Shown in pieces: positions 1-9,186 of a stretch of 64,000 nucleotides of DNA. The stretch is from Polycladidibacter hongkongensis (lineage in GTDB: Bacteria > Pseudomonadota > Alphaproteobacteria > Rhizobiales > Stappiaceae), in the NCBI RefSeq assembly GCF_001561995.1, contig NZ_LLWC01000009.1, positions 186,001 through 250,000 of the forward strand, written 5' to 3'. Made by a program: the position numbers and the translations under genes. Below the pieces are notes generated by a model. That model did no database searches, was not told where the DNA came from, and was given only the letters and a program-made list of their open reading frames with translations. Within the stretch, counting starts at the first letter, position 1, and the number at the start of each line of letters is the position of its first letter.

Positions 1-364
1 TTATAAAATTAATAGTTTTCAGTCGTAACATTTCGGGGTTTTAACCTGAATCAGCATTAGCATTCGGCGTGCATATTAGATCAACTGAAACGCAATTCAA
101 TACTTCTTGGCATAAATGCATCAATATACAAAAAAGAATGAAGATTTTTCAGTACTATATGTGCTTTGCGCATTTGAAAAGATCATATATCCGCGCAACT
201 ACGATATGATAACTGTTTGTCGTGCTATAAAATTCGAAATTTCAAATTCATTTAAATAAAAGTTGCTATACTTCTATCCAGAAGATTGAATTAAAAAATA
301 TAAACCATCTAGGGTTGTGGAAATGTGCAGGCGACTCTTTTCTTTTGGATTTAGGCGGAAATAT
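1..364. other. AT-rich gene-free left edge
   Basis: I see no convincing reading frame, RNA gene or strong terminator here. The stretch is markedly richer in A and T than the coding regions to the right and has several TATA-like tracts, for example near 225-275. It may be the intergenic end of a locus lying left of the window. No function is claimed. Confidence 0.5.
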
Positions 365-682
365 CTAGAGCAGCCGACCAGTTCTGTAGCGGTTACGATC
401 ACCAAGCCATAAAAGCAGCAGCCCGATCGGGCCAAGGGTTGCCCAGGGTGGTAATTGTAGAAATTGCTGCATCACCGGATCCCAAAGAAAAGGTGAGACG
501 TTTCTTTGTGTGGCAGCTTGAAGAGCATTGAGGCTTTGAGGAGCAAATTTATACCACATCTCGCCAGCTGAGCTGGTCGTCCAGTTCGAGGCCGCGAGCG
601 AACGTGTGCAGTCAATGATAAGGGCGACAAGAGCACTGGCGCTTAACCAAAGCCCGAAGAAGCGACAGATGAAACCGAGCAT
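365..682 (-). CDS. small conserved-looking membrane protein, function unknown
   Basis: This 105-residue protein has a hydrophobic N-terminal segment (about residues 8-28), a central soluble stretch of about 50 residues rich in Trp, Phe and Gln, and a second hydrophobic segment near the C terminus (about 82-94, ending LLLLWLGDRNR). That suggests two membrane spans with a periplasmic middle. It resembles short membrane proteins I know from Rhizobiales genomes, with the pattern FLWDPV followed by a Leu-rich helix, but I cannot assign a named family. It starts with ATG, and the ribosome-binding site is weak. The gene stands alone, pointing away from the tRNA. The real product could be a small envelope protein; the role is unknown. 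Confidence 0.6.
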   Translation of the reverse strand: MLGFICRFFGLWLSASALVALIIDCTRSLAASNWTTSSAGEMWYKFAPQSLNALQAATQRNVSPFLWDPVMQQFLQLPPWATLGPIGLLLLWLGDRNRYRTGRLL

Positions 683-937
683 CTCTGGAAATCCGTTTTT
701 ATAGTTGTTTCCCGCAAATTCTTCCGAGCAACAGCTTATGTCAATTGCATTTCCTCGGCAATCCGCAGATGCTTAGGGAGCGAGAGCCCGATTAACAGCC
801 CAATAAGGCGGGAATAATCGCCGCAGCCATCACAGATTGGGGATATGCACAAAAATAATGAAATTAAGCACTTGCGCCATGCCCCCTGATTTGTATATAC
901 CCCCTCTCACGCACCGAGCAGCACAGCTTGGGCAAGC

Positions 938-1027
938 GGAGAGGTGGCCGAGTGGTCGAAGGCGCACGCCTGGAACGCGTGTAGGCGGGCAACCGTCTCC
1001 AGGGTTCGAATCCCTGTCTCTCCGCCA
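938..1027 (+). tRNA. tRNA-Ser (anticodon GGA)
   Basis: The sequence folds as a class II tRNA of 90 nt with encoded CCA. The acceptor stem pairs GGAGAGG with TCTCTCC (one G-T pair). The anticodon stem CACGC/GCGTG encloses the loop CTGGAAC with anticodon GGA at 972-974, and a long variable arm and a GGTTCGAATCC T-arm follow. GGA reads the serine codons UCC and UCU. It stands alone, and no integrase lies beside it. Confidence 0.97.
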
Positions 1028-1119
1028 TAATTTTTGGTTTGCTTGCAGGGATTAAGTTATAAACTTTTCGCTGTAGGGATTTTCCCCATTCAGTTCTCGT
1101 TTTTTGCGAATCTAGCTAC

Positions 1120-1497
1120 TTATTGCGCGATTTCTTTACATGTTCCAAAGCTCACGTATGTGGTTAACCCAAGCGAGGCTATTTCAGAGAATTGCTTTGA
1201 GCGCATATCAATCCTAGCAACTACGCTCTTTCCCTGAATTACTATATTTTCAAAAATACCGGACTTAAAAGATGTGTAGTCATAGTGATCGCACCCATAA
1301 CGGTCACACCGCGCATACTTCTGATTGTCCCAATCAACAACATTGTATACAGAGGCAGAGATTGATTTGCAGCCTTTATCTGGAAGGCATGCATTCTTAT
1401 CGTTAATCGAGCATTCGAGCACGCTAGCATTTCCAGAATTTAAGCAGGCAAGGCCTGAAAGTAAGCTGATAACAATCATTTTGTTTTGTGATTGCAT
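1120..1497 (-). CDS. small Cys-rich secreted protein, function unknown
   Basis: About 125 residues. The N terminus is a likely signal peptide (basic start, hydrophobic core ISLLSGLACLN, then small residues NAS before VLECS). The mature part has paired cysteines (ECS, NACLPDKGC, RCDRYGC, FGTC), which suggests disulfides in the periplasm, and a C-terminal VSFGTC strand. I chose the ATG at 1497 because a G-rich tract (GGGGGC) sits 8 nt upstream; the frame can also be opened with a TTG two codons earlier. I recall similar short proteins in marine alphaproteobacteria, but no function is known to me. It stands alone between tRNA-Ser and msrA. Confidence 0.6.
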   Translation of the reverse strand: MQSQNKMIVISLLSGLACLNSGNASVLECSINDKNACLPDKGCKSISASVYNVVDWDNQKYARCDRYGCDHYDYTSFKSGIFENIVIQGKSVVARIDMRSKQFSEIASLGLTTYVSFGTCKEIAQ

Positions 1498-1636
1498 TTG
1501 CAAGCCCCCGCACCGACTATTCTCTAATTAGTTGCGAAAACCAATTAGCCTATGCGTAACCTAGGCAATAATGTCAAAGAGGACAATCTCAATCTAAATG
1601 GCGCTTTCTTGTAAAGATATCCATTTATTTTACATG

Positions 1637-2152
1637 CTACGGTGCCTTGTTGGTAGAATGTGGTAAAACCCACCCCGGCCTAGGGAAATGGCAAGTGTAC
1701 CCATTCGGAATCCGCTGCAGATAGTTCTGATGCTCCGGTTCTGCTTCCCAGAAGTCTCCTGCAGGCTCTAGCTGCGTGACAATTTCACCTGGCCACAACC
1801 CACTTGCTTCAACATCCGCAATAGTCTCTTTGGCGGTTTGTGCTTGCGCAAGTGAGCAGTAGTAGATTGCGGAGCGGTAAGAGGCGCCAAGATCATTTCC
1901 CTGACGGTCAACTGTTGTCGGATCATGGATTTGAAAAAAGAACTCAAGCAATTGGCGATAGCTAAGCGTTGTGTTGTCAAACACCACCTCTAACGCTTCT
2001 GCATGGCTACCGTGGTTGCGGTAGGTTGCGTTTTCTATGTCGCCGCCGCTGTAGCCAACGCGCGTGGAGATCACGCCCGGCATATGGCGCACCAGCTCTT
2101 GCATTCCCCAAAAGCAGCCGCCTGCCAGAATAGCCTTCTCTTGCATTTGCAT
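1637..2152 (-). CDS. msrA: peptide methionine sulfoxide reductase A
   Basis: MsrA reduces the S-epimer of methionine sulfoxide in proteins and free methionine, using thioredoxin as final reductant. It is a cytosolic repair enzyme. The hallmark GGCFWG motif sits at the N terminus with catalytic Cys at about residue 13. Conserved stretches follow: [16 protein letters not shown] and FFQIHDPTT, then the region [14 protein letters not shown]. The predicted product is 171 residues, the usual size for the single-domain form. The frame extends upstream by 45 codons, but that extension shows no MsrA similarity. The ATG at 2152 has GGGAGA six to eight nt upstream, so I take it as the start. No MsrB lies next to it. 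Confidence 0.95.
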   Translation of the reverse strand: MQMQEKAILAGGCFWGMQELVRHMPGVISTRVGYSGGDIENATYRNHGSHAEALEVVFDNTTLSYRQLLEFFFQIHDPTTVDRQGNDLGASYRSAIYYCSLAQAQTAKETIADVEASGLWPGEIVTQLEPAGDFWEAEPEHQNYLQRIPNGYTCHFPRPGWVLPHSTNKAP

Positions 2153-2616
2153 AATCTCCCACGCTAATAGTCGCACGACATTTAATATAGTGAGAGTTTC
2201 ATCAGCGTCTATACCTTGCGCACCGCCGCAAGTCTCTTGCACCAAACGCCTTGGCGCGCTAATCTCTGCGCGAACGCCAACCGCCAAGAGCGCGAGAATG
2301 AAACAGTTGTCAAATAGGACCGCTCAATCTTTCTATGCTGGCCATCATGGCCCGGCCTGCGGGCGATTTATCGCCGCGGCTAGGTAGAGCCGCGCGCCAT
2401 GCGCTAAGCAGCACGCTTCCCTTCAAATATTTGGTGATCAACAGCGCTCCTTCTGCGCACATTAATTGCGTTTGAAGCCGCAGCTGCCTCTTTATTGCGC
2501 TGGCATTTCTGCTAAAACAACTCCACGAATTCCGACAGGTGAACCTTGGCTAAGGCGATGACGCTGCATTTGGCAGGCTTTTGTCAAGAAGTCACCAAAA
2601 CCGATGAAATGAGATC
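2153..2616. other. msrA/pheS divergent intergenic region with two adjacent hairpins
   Basis: About 460 bp lie between the divergent msrA and pheS genes, so this must hold both promoters. I see no clear -35/-10 pair. Two small perfect hairpins stand side by side at 2362-2375 (GGCGAT/ATCGCC) and 2376-2393 (GCGGCT/AGCCGC). Neither has a T-run, so they are not ordinary terminators. They could belong to the pheS leader. I found no Phe-rich leader peptide in front of pheS. Confidence 0.4.
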
Positions 2617-3699
2617 ATGTCCGACCTCAATACCTTAGAAGCTGAGATCAGCGCCGCTATTGCCGGCGCTGAAACCGAGGCAGCACTGGAAGATGTGCGT
2701 GTCGCCGCCCTTGGGAAAAAGGGCAGTGTCTCTGAAAAAATGAAGACACTGGGCAAAATGTCCCCCGAAGAGCGCAAGGAAATGGGTCCTGCGCTGAACG
2801 GTCTGAAAAATCGCGTGGCTGACGCCATTAACGCGCGCAAGGGTGTGCTGAAAGAAGCTGCGCTGGAAGCCCGCCTTGCCAGCGAGAAAGTGGATGTCAC
2901 TCAGCCACTGCGCTTGAACCCTGCCGATGAGGGTCGTATTCACCCGGTTTCGCAAGTGGTGGACGAGCTGACTGCCATTTTTGCCGATATGGGCTTTGCC
3001 GTGGCTGAAGGCCCAGACGTGGAAAGCGATGAGCTGAACTTCACCGCACTGAACTTCCCGGAAGGCCATCCAGCTCGCGAAATGCACGACACTTTCTTCT
3101 TTAACGAGAAAGAAGATGGCGAGCGCAAGCTGCTGCGTACGCACACTTCACCAGTGCAAATCCGCACCATGCGTTCTCAGCAGCCACCACTGCGCGTAAT
3201 CATGCCGGGCCGTACCTACCGCTGTGACAGTGATCAGACCCATACGCCGATGTTCCACCAGCTGGAAGGCTTGGTGATTGATAAGTCCGCGCATATGGGC
3301 CACTTGAAAGGCACATTGGAAGAGTTCCTCAAGGCGTTCTTCGAGGTAGATAACGTTGTGCTGCGGTTCCGTCCTAGCTTCTTCCCGTTCACCGAGCCTT
3401 CCATGGAAGTGGATGTGCAGTGCGACCGCTCTGGCGCGGAAGTGAAAATCGGTGAAGGTCGCGATTGGATGGAAATCCTCGGTTGCGGCATGGTGCACCC
3501 GAACGTGCTGCGCAATTGCGGCCTTGATCCCGATGAATACCAAGGCTTCGCATGGGGTATCGGCATTGATCGTCTGGCCATGTTGAAATACGGCATGAAC
3601 GATCTGCGCGCCTTCTTCGATGCGGATGTCCGCTGGCTGAAGCACTATGGGTTCCGCCCGCTTGATATGCCCACTCTACTTGGCGGCTTGTCCGACTAA
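2617..3699 (+). CDS. pheS: phenylalanyl-tRNA synthetase alpha subunit
   Basis: PheS is the catalytic alpha subunit of the alpha2-beta2 enzyme that charges tRNA-Phe in the cytosol. Residues 1-90 form the helical, tRNA-binding coiled coil. The class II catalytic core follows, with the [12 protein letters not shown] segment, motif 2 ([18 protein letters not shown]) near residue 250 and motif 3 ([13 protein letters not shown]) from about residue 314. The length of 360 matches the family. The ATG at 2617 has only a weak Shine-Dalgarno sequence. pheT starts 38 bp downstream and the pair is clearly an operon. In many relatives pheST sits close to rpmI-rplT; here those genes lie about 8 kb away. Confidence 0.98.
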   Translation: MSDLNTLEAEISAAIAGAETEAALEDVRVAALGKKGSVSEKMKTLGKMSPEERKEMGPALNGLKNRVADAINARKGVLKEAALEARLASEKVDVTQPLRLNPADEGRIHPVSQVVDELTAIFADMGFAVAEGPDVESDELNFTALNFPEGHPAREMHDTFFFNEKEDGERKLLRTHTSPVQIRTMRSQQPPLRVIMPGRTYRCDSDQTHTPMFHQLEGLVIDKSAHMGHLKGTLEEFLKAFFEVDNVVLRFRPSFFPFTEPSMEVDVQCDRSGAEVKIGEGRDWMEILGCGMVHPNVLRNCGLDPDEYQGFAWGIGIDRLAMLKYGMNDLRAFFDADVRWLKHYGFRPLDMPTLLGGLSD

Positions 3700-3737
3700 G
3701 TGGTCTTGAAGCAAACAGAATTTAAAAGAGAAGCGCA

Positions 3738-6158
3738 ATGAAATTCACTCTCTCCTGGCTGAAAGACCATCTGGATACAACAGCCAGCCTTGACGAAATC
3801 CTCGAAAAGCTGACCATGATCGGCCTTGAGGTTGAAGAGGTTAACAATCCTGCCGACAAACTGGGCGTTTTCAAAATCGTTCATGTGCTCGATGCCCAGC
3901 CACACCCGAACGCAGACCGCTTGCAGGTGTTGAAGGTGGACACCGGTGAAGGCGAGCCGCTGCAAGTTGTTTGTGGTGCGCCAAATGCTCGTAAAGGCCT
4001 GAAAGGTGTGTTGGGTAAACCAGGCGATTATGTCCCGGGTTTGGACATTACACTGGCAATTGGCAAAATCCGCGATGTAGAAAGCTATGGCATGATGGCT
4101 TCGGAAAGCGAATTGCAGCTTTCTGACGATCATGATGGCATCATTGATCTGCCGGAAGATGCACCGATTGGTGTGCCCTTTGTGGAATATGCCGGTCTGG
4201 ACGATCCGGTTATCGAAATTGGCCTGACGCCGAACCGCCCGGACTGTGCCTCTATCCACGGTATTGCCCGTGATCTGGCAGCAGCTGGCCTTGGTACGCT
4301 CAAAGCTAAAGACCGCCCGCAAATTGCCGCTCAAGGTGAATTGCCGTTTGAAGTGAAACTTGAGCTTGGCGATAAGCCGCAGGATTGCCCGGCATTTGGC
4401 TACCGCCTTGTGCGTAATGTCAAAAACGGTCCATCGCCGAAGTGGCTGCAAGATCGGCTCACATCTATTGGCCTGCGCCCGATCAACATCCTCGTTGATA
4501 TCACCAACTACATGACCTTTGATCAGGGCCGCCCGTTGCATGTGTTTGATGCTGATAAGGTTGCTGGTGATCTGGTGGTGACCCATCATCAGGGCGAGGC
4601 TGTCGAGTTCAAGGGGCTGGACGACAAGAGCTACAAGGTTGAAGCCGGTACACTGGTAATCCGCGATGATAACGGGGTTGAATCTCTTGCAGGTATGCTT
4701 GGCGGTGAAGCCTCTGGTTGTTCGGATGAGACGGCAAATGTGATCATCGAGGCCGCGTTATGGGATCCGTTAATGGTTGCGCGCACTGGCCGCAAACTCG
4801 GGGTAAACTCTGATGCCCGCTACCGTTTCGAGCGCGGTGTTGACCCTGCATACCTTGCTGAAGGGCTGGATGTGGCCACGCAGATGGTGTTGGACATGTG
4901 TGGCGGTGAGCCGACAGATGCACGTATTGCCGGTGAAGTGCCACAGCCAGAGCACATCATCGATTTCCCGCTTGCAGAAGTGAAGCGTCTCACCGGCCTT
5001 GATGTTTCTGAAGCTGAAATCAAAGCGACTTTGACACTGCTTGGCTTCTGGGTTTCCGGAAATGGGGCGGTTGTTAAAGTGGCAACGCCAAGCTGGCGCC
5101 CTGATGTGCATGGTAAGTCCGATCTGGTGGAAGAAGTGGTGCGTATTGTCGGCCTTGACAAGCTCAAGTCCGAGGCACTGCCGCGCATTCATCCGGTTAG
5201 TGAAAAAGTACTGACCTTGGGCCAAATCCGCCGTGGTAAAGCCCGCCGCGCACTGGCTACCCGTGGCATGCTGGAAGCGGTCACATGGTCGTTCATTGCC
5301 AAGGACCAAGCGGAGATCTTCGGTGGTGGCGGGGCAGACCTGTCGCTCGCCAACCCGATTTCCTCCGATATGTCCGAGATGCGTCCATCACTTCTGCCGG
5401 GCTTGATGTCCGCCAGCCAGCGCAATGCCGACCGGGGCTTTGCCGATGTGGCGCTGTTTGAAGTAGGGCAGACATTCGCCGATGACAGCGAAAAGGGCCA
5501 GAAAATGGTCGCGGCTGGCTTGCGCCGTGGCACAGCCAAACTCACCGGCGCCGCCCGCCATTGGCAGGGCAACGCAGCAGATGTGGACGTGTTTGACGCA
5601 AAGGCAGATGCCGAAGCCGTTTTGGCAGCCATTGGTACGCCCTCTGACCGTTTGATGGTGTTCACTGACGCGCCGAGCTACTACCATCCTGGTCGTTCAG
5701 GTGCATTGAAGTTGGGCCCGAAAAACACATTGGCATATTTTGGTGAAATTCACCCGAAAGTGTTGGAACAGCTCGACATTGAAGGCCCGATTGTTGCCTT
5801 TGAAGTGTTTGTCGATGCACCGCCAGCACCAAAGAAAAAGGCAACCCGCTCTAAAGGCGCTATGAACGCCACCAACTTGATGCCGGTCCGCCGTGACTTT
5901 GCATTCTTGGTGGATGCGGATGTCCCAGCAGAAAAACTTCTTAAGGCGGCCAAAGGTGCTGATAAGGCTCTGATTGCCGGCGTCAACCTCTTCGATATTT
6001 ATGAGGGACAGGGCGTGCCGGAAGGCCAGCGATCGCTCGCCATTGACGTCATGCTGCAACCGATAAAGAAAACCTTGAGTGATGAGGATATCGAGGCGGT
6101 GAGCGACAAGATTGTCAAATCTGTTGCCAAAGCAACTGGCGGCACGCTGCGCAGATAA
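3738..6158 (+). CDS. pheT: phenylalanyl-tRNA synthetase beta subunit
   Basis: PheT is the beta subunit that binds tRNA-Phe and edits mischarged Tyr. Domains in order are an N-terminal segment, an EMAP-like OB-fold tRNA-binding domain (about residues 40-150, with HPNADRLQVLKVDTG), the B3/B4 editing domain (about 215-400), the B5 domain (about 405-475, PSWRPDVHGKSDLVEEVVR), a catalytic-like core and a C-terminal ferredoxin-fold anticodon-binding domain (about 712-806, MPVRRDFAFLVD). The length of 806 is normal. The ATG has AGAGAAG upstream. A strong terminator follows directly. Confidence 0.98.
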   Translation: MKFTLSWLKDHLDTTASLDEILEKLTMIGLEVEEVNNPADKLGVFKIVHVLDAQPHPNADRLQVLKVDTGEGEPLQVVCGAPNARKGLKGVLGKPGDYVPGLDITLAIGKIRDVESYGMMASESELQLSDDHDGIIDLPEDAPIGVPFVEYAGLDDPVIEIGLTPNRPDCASIHGIARDLAAAGLGTLKAKDRPQIAAQGELPFEVKLELGDKPQDCPAFGYRLVRNVKNGPSPKWLQDRLTSIGLRPINILVDITNYMTFDQGRPLHVFDADKVAGDLVVTHHQGEAVEFKGLDDKSYKVEAGTLVIRDDNGVESLAGMLGGEASGCSDETANVIIEAALWDPLMVARTGRKLGVNSDARYRFERGVDPAYLAEGLDVATQMVLDMCGGEPTDARIAGEVPQPEHIIDFPLAEVKRLTGLDVSEAEIKATLTLLGFWVSGNGAVVKVATPSWRPDVHGKSDLVEEVVRIVGLDKLKSEALPRIHPVSEKVLTLGQIRRGKARRALATRGMLEAVTWSFIAKDQAEIFGGGGADLSLANPISSDMSEMRPSLLPGLMSASQRNADRGFADVALFEVGQTFADDSEKGQKMVAAGLRRGTAKLTGAARHWQGNAADVDVFDAKADAEAVLAAIGTPSDRLMVFTDAPSYYHPGRSGALKLGPKNTLAYFGEIHPKVLEQLDIEGPIVAFEVFVDAPPAPKKKATRSKGAMNATNLMPVRRDFAFLVDADVPAEKLLKAAKGADKALIAGVNLFDIYEGQGVPEGQRSLAIDVMLQPIKKTLSDEDIEAVSDKIVKSVAKATGGTLRR

Positions 6159-6175
6159 GTAGTTGTTTGAGGTGC

Positions 6176-6212
6176 AAAAAGGGCGCAGGAGTATAACTCC
6201 GGCGCCCTTTTT
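6176..6212. terminator. bidirectional terminator between pheT and the lipoprotein gene
   Basis: A near-perfect hairpin: AAAAAGGGCGC pairs with GCGCCCTTTTT, and an inner GGAG/CTCC stem extends it. The A-run on one side and T-run on the other allow it to stop transcripts from both convergent genes. Confidence 0.9.
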
Positions 6213-6230
6213 GTATGTTTTAAAATTTGC

Positions 6231-6752
6231 TCAGAGCCCCCGATTTCTTTGTAGCTCAAGCGCTTCTTGGAACGCCTCGCGGCGGACATGGCCATTAACA
6301 TAAGCATGGGTCTTGGTGCCAAGGCTCTTGTTGTCATAGTAGCCAGAGATACCAAGGTAAATTCCACCATTCGCTGCGGAATAGAATGTCGAGCGTGCCA
6401 GCGGGACAAAGCCTGTCAACTTGTAGAGGTAGGGGCCAATTCCTACGCGTTCCTTCCACAAGGCTTGAAAAGGCATTTTCTGACCGTTTGCAATCACATA
6501 GGAGTTGAACGTCAGCGGGAAATCACGTGAGGTCATTTCCATCAACAAGCCGTAGCCACGTTGTTCGCTAAACACCGCCCTGACGCGCACTTCCTCCATA
6601 TACTGCCCACGCAGGTAGAAATTGCTGGAGGAGACCATGTTGCCCATACGTAAAGGCGGTGTGAATATATTAGCCTCGCCCCGCGGCTTACATGCAGCAA
6701 CAACAAACAGTGACAGCACAATAGCTGCCAAACGGAAAAAAGGTGTCTTCAT
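6231..6752 (-). CDS. lipoprotein of unknown function
   Basis: This 173-residue protein carries a lipoprotein signal peptide: basic start, hydrophobic stretch LAAIVLSLFV, then the lipobox VAAC with acylated Cys at residue 21. The mature part is mostly beta-rich and has no motif that I recognise. It likely resides in the inner leaflet of the outer membrane. It is convergent with pheT and precedes no obvious partner; the next gene on the same strand starts about 1.2 kb upstream. The start is an ATG with a weak ribosome-binding site. The call as a lipoprotein is firm from the signal; the role is unknown. Confidence 0.7.
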   Translation of the reverse strand: MKTPFFRLAAIVLSLFVVAACKPRGEANIFTPPLRMGNMVSSSNFYLRGQYMEEVRVRAVFSEQRGYGLLMEMTSRDFPLTFNSYVIANGQKMPFQALWKERVGIGPYLYKLTGFVPLARSTFYSAANGGIYLGISGYYDNKSLGTKTHAYVNGHVRREAFQEALELQRNRGL

Positions 6753-6815
6753 GGCTTAAACCGCGCGACTAGTTAGGATCCTGCGTGAAAACTAACCAGT
6801 GCAGCTTGCGGGAAG

Positions 6816-8000
6816 CTAGTGGGGGAGCGCAGAACCTTGGATATGCAAAGGAGTTGGCGTGAGCGCTCTTGGCAAATAACCCTGCTCGATTAAATGCATG
6901 GTCAAGCCGGTCACAAAGGGCAGCTGCAGTCCATCCTCAAAATCGCAATTGCGTTGCGGCGAAAAGTCAGGGCATACCCGTAGGCCGAAATCACTCTCTT
7001 CAACATCGGTTGCGAGAATTCGCTTTAGGGCTACGCCACCTTGCCCAAGTAGTGCTTTACTTGCTGCCCAGCCCGCTAAAAAACCAGCATCTCGCCACTG
7101 CTCAGGCATGCGCTTTGCCCGCAGCTCTAGGCGCTTAAGGTCAAACCTAACAAATGGCAGAGTTGCTTTGCTCCCCATTAGATTCTTTAGTTGCGCTTCT
7201 TTGAGCTGCCAAAATTGTAAGGGGGCAACGCTGCCAGCATATGGGGCGAACAGATAAAGAAAGCTGTTATCGCCATCAATATCGTCAAAACTCGTTCCGC
7301 CAAAGCCATCGCGAGCGCCAAGGTCAAATTCTAGCCAAACGCCGTTTTGGAAACTGTAGATTGTTTGCTCTACGCAGCAATGCGCCCCGCCCGTGAACCG
7401 CTTTAGCACCACTTGGGGGTAAGGGCTTGTTGGATCCAGCCTAATCAAATCGATAGACTGGCCGTGAGCGGCAAATTCGCCGGCTGGCGTCGTTGTCTCC
7501 AGAAGTGGGCTGCCTTTAAGCCAAAGCATCAAGTGTATTGAGGAGTTGCTATAGTCATCCAGATTACAACCGGCCTCACCACACACAAGCTTGGCCTCCG
7601 CGCGCACATCACCAAGCTGCAGCTTAGCTGTTGCACTGCCGCGCAGCTCCGCATGTACCCTCTCAGGCGCCTTCCAATGTGTTGTAACGAACCGGCTTCC
7701 ATCGCTCAAAAAGGCATCCTGCGGCAGGTAAAGACCAACTTGCTTCTTAACTTCGTCCATGTTGCGTACAGCGAGCGGGCCCATCACCACGGCGTAGTAT
7801 CCGTTCTGGCTTTTCACGATCCGTAGCGGCGCGCTGTTCCGCCCATCCATCAGCCACCAAGCGCGCATGCGTGCTGCTACCAATGTTTCTTCGCTGGCCA
7901 GAACAACCCATTTCTTCCCGCTCTCGAGGCTGAGAGAAGCAGCACTGGCAGAAAGAACATGGGCGGATATAAAAAAGAGAGTTAACCAGAAAAGTCTCAT
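6816..8000 (-). CDS. secreted protein with SPOR-like N-terminal region, function unknown
   Basis: A 394-residue protein with a clear Sec signal peptide (LFWLTLFFISAHVLSASA) followed by a stretch KKWVVLASEETLVAARMRAW that has the look of a SPOR-type (peptidoglycan-binding) repeat, including a second half YYAVVMGPLAVRN. The central part carries GGAHCC at about residue 203 and an acidic FDDIDGDN segment, reminiscent of Ca-binding FG-GAP or repeats-in-VCBS loops. The C-terminal third has a helical segment and two Cys in VCPDFSPQRNC. Export to the periplasm is well supported; domain names are inference. It is upstream of the lipoprotein gene on the same strand, and the two could be cotranscribed. 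Confidence 0.65.
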   Translation of the reverse strand: MRLFWLTLFFISAHVLSASAASLSLESGKKWVVLASEETLVAARMRAWWLMDGRNSAPLRIVKSQNGYYAVVMGPLAVRNMDEVKKQVGLYLPQDAFLSDGSRFVTTHWKAPERVHAELRGSATAKLQLGDVRAEAKLVCGEAGCNLDDYSNSSIHLMLWLKGSPLLETTTPAGEFAAHGQSIDLIRLDPTSPYPQVVLKRFTGGAHCCVEQTIYSFQNGVWLEFDLGARDGFGGTSFDDIDGDNSFLYLFAPYAGSVAPLQFWQLKEAQLKNLMGSKATLPFVRFDLKRLELRAKRMPEQWRDAGFLAGWAASKALLGQGGVALKRILATDVEESDFGLRVCPDFSPQRNCDFEDGLQLPFVTGLTMHLIEQGYLPRALTPTPLHIQGSALPH

Positions 8001-8107
8001 GACAAATGTACCAATAAACCAAGATGAACGAGGCGAAGGATAACTGTGATTTCTAAAGAAATTGCAGTATCTGAAATCTGGCAGTTTAATAAGTCACTAT
8101 TTGACAT

Positions 8108-8132
8108 AAAAAAGGCGCGACCAAGCCGCGCC
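8108..8132 (-). terminator. terminator of the zinc dehydrogenase gene
   Basis: On the minus strand a stem GGCGCG/CGCGCC with a seven-base loop is followed by six T. It lies 25 bp past the stop codon of the dehydrogenase gene. Confidence 0.85.
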
Positions 8133-8157
8133 CTTTAAACTAATGGTTTTGCAAAGT

Positions 8158-9186
8158 TTATTCAGTGTCTGTCATATCAATCAAAACTTTGAATGTGCTG
8201 GAGCGAACACTGTCCCAGTAGTCAAAGGCTTGCGCGGCGTCTTTCCACTTGAAGACCTTTGAAACCAGCGCATCAGTCTTATCACCTGCTTTTTCAAGGT
8301 AGGCGATCACATCCAAGAAGTCTTGGCGAATGGCATTGCGTGAGCCGAATATGTTCAGCTCTTTCATGTTGAAGAATTTGGTTTCATAAGAAACTTCTTC
8401 TTTTGCGTAGCCCACATAGACAACACGTCCTGCGAAGCAGGCAAAGTCAACAGCTTGGCGGAAAGTAATCGGTAGGCCAACAGCTTCAACCGTTACATTG
8501 GCGCCATCACCATCGGTCAGCCGGTCAACTTCTGCTGCCACATCAACTTTCGTCGGGTTGAGCACTTCGCTAACACCAAGGTTTAAAAGAGTTTCGCGCT
8601 TCTCTTCACTCACCTCAACGGCAATAACGCGTGCGCCACGAGAAATTGCGCCAACCATCGCGCCAACGCCAATCATGCCAGCGCCAAGCACAACGACAGT
8701 TTCGCCCTCGCGCACACTCGCCCGGTCAATCGCATGGAAACCAACAGAAAGAGGCTCCACCAGCGCCAACTGAACATCGCTCAAGGTGTCGTTTAGAATC
8801 AGGCGCTCGTGATGGGCAACCATATAGTTTGAAAGGCCGCCATCTTGCTGCACACCCAGCGTCTTGTTGTAGCGACAAGCGTTTTTGCGCCCTGCACGGC
8901 AAGCTGTACAGTCGCCGCATTCGGTGTAGGGCACCACGATAACGCTTTTGCCCTCAGCAAATTCTTCAGGAACATCAGCACCACTACAAACGATAGTGCC
9001 GCCGATTTCATGGCCGGGAATGCGGGGGAGTGCGGCAAGCGGATTCAAGCCCTTAAAGGTATTCAGGTCACTGCCGCATAGGCCGCCATAACCAACTTTG
9101 ATCTTAACTTGACCAGCGCCTGCTTCAGGTTCGGCAATTTGCTTGAGTTCGGCTTTGCCAACCTCGGTAATCATCAATGCTTCCAT
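8158..9186 (-). CDS. zinc-dependent alcohol/polyol dehydrogenase (MDR family)
   Basis: A medium-chain dehydrogenase of 342 residues, probably oxidising a polyol or secondary alcohol (sorbitol, idonate or butanediol dehydrogenase type) with NAD(P). Catalytic zinc ligands are visible at Cys37 (GLCGSD), His59-Glu60 (PGHEIGG) and Glu143 (VEPLSV). Four structural-zinc cysteines stand at 90, 93, 96 and 104 (CGDCTACRAGRKNAC). The Rossmann motif is LGAGMIGVGA near 168-175. I chose the ATG at 9186, which has GGGAAG six nt upstream; the frame opens ten codons earlier without a good site. Substrate cannot be read from sequence. The gene is monocistronic, with its own terminator. Confidence 0.88.
   Translation of the reverse strand: MEALMITEVGKAELKQIAEPEAGAGQVKIKVGYGGLCGSDLNTFKGLNPLAALPRIPGHEIGGTIVCSGADVPEEFAEGKSVIVVPYTECGDCTACRAGRKNACRYNKTLGVQQDGGLSNYMVAHHERLILNDTLSDVQLALVEPLSVGFHAIDRASVREGETVVVLGAGMIGVGAMVGAISRGARVIAVEVSEEKRETLLNLGVSEVLNPTKVDVAAEVDRLTDGDGANVTVEAVGLPITFRQAVDFACFAGRVVYVGYAKEEVSYETKFFNMKELNIFGSRNAIRQDFLDVIAYLEKAGDKTDALVSKVFKWKDAAQAFDYWDSVRSSTFKVLIDMTDTE

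Noticed and set aside
938-1636. tRNA-Ser as an integration site of a genomic island
   Set aside because: No integrase, no repeat of the tRNA 3' end and no mobile genes lie nearby in the window.
3696-5687. Long open frames antisense to pheT and pheS
   Set aside because: They mirror the codon bias of conserved synthetase genes and have no family similarity or ribosome-binding site.
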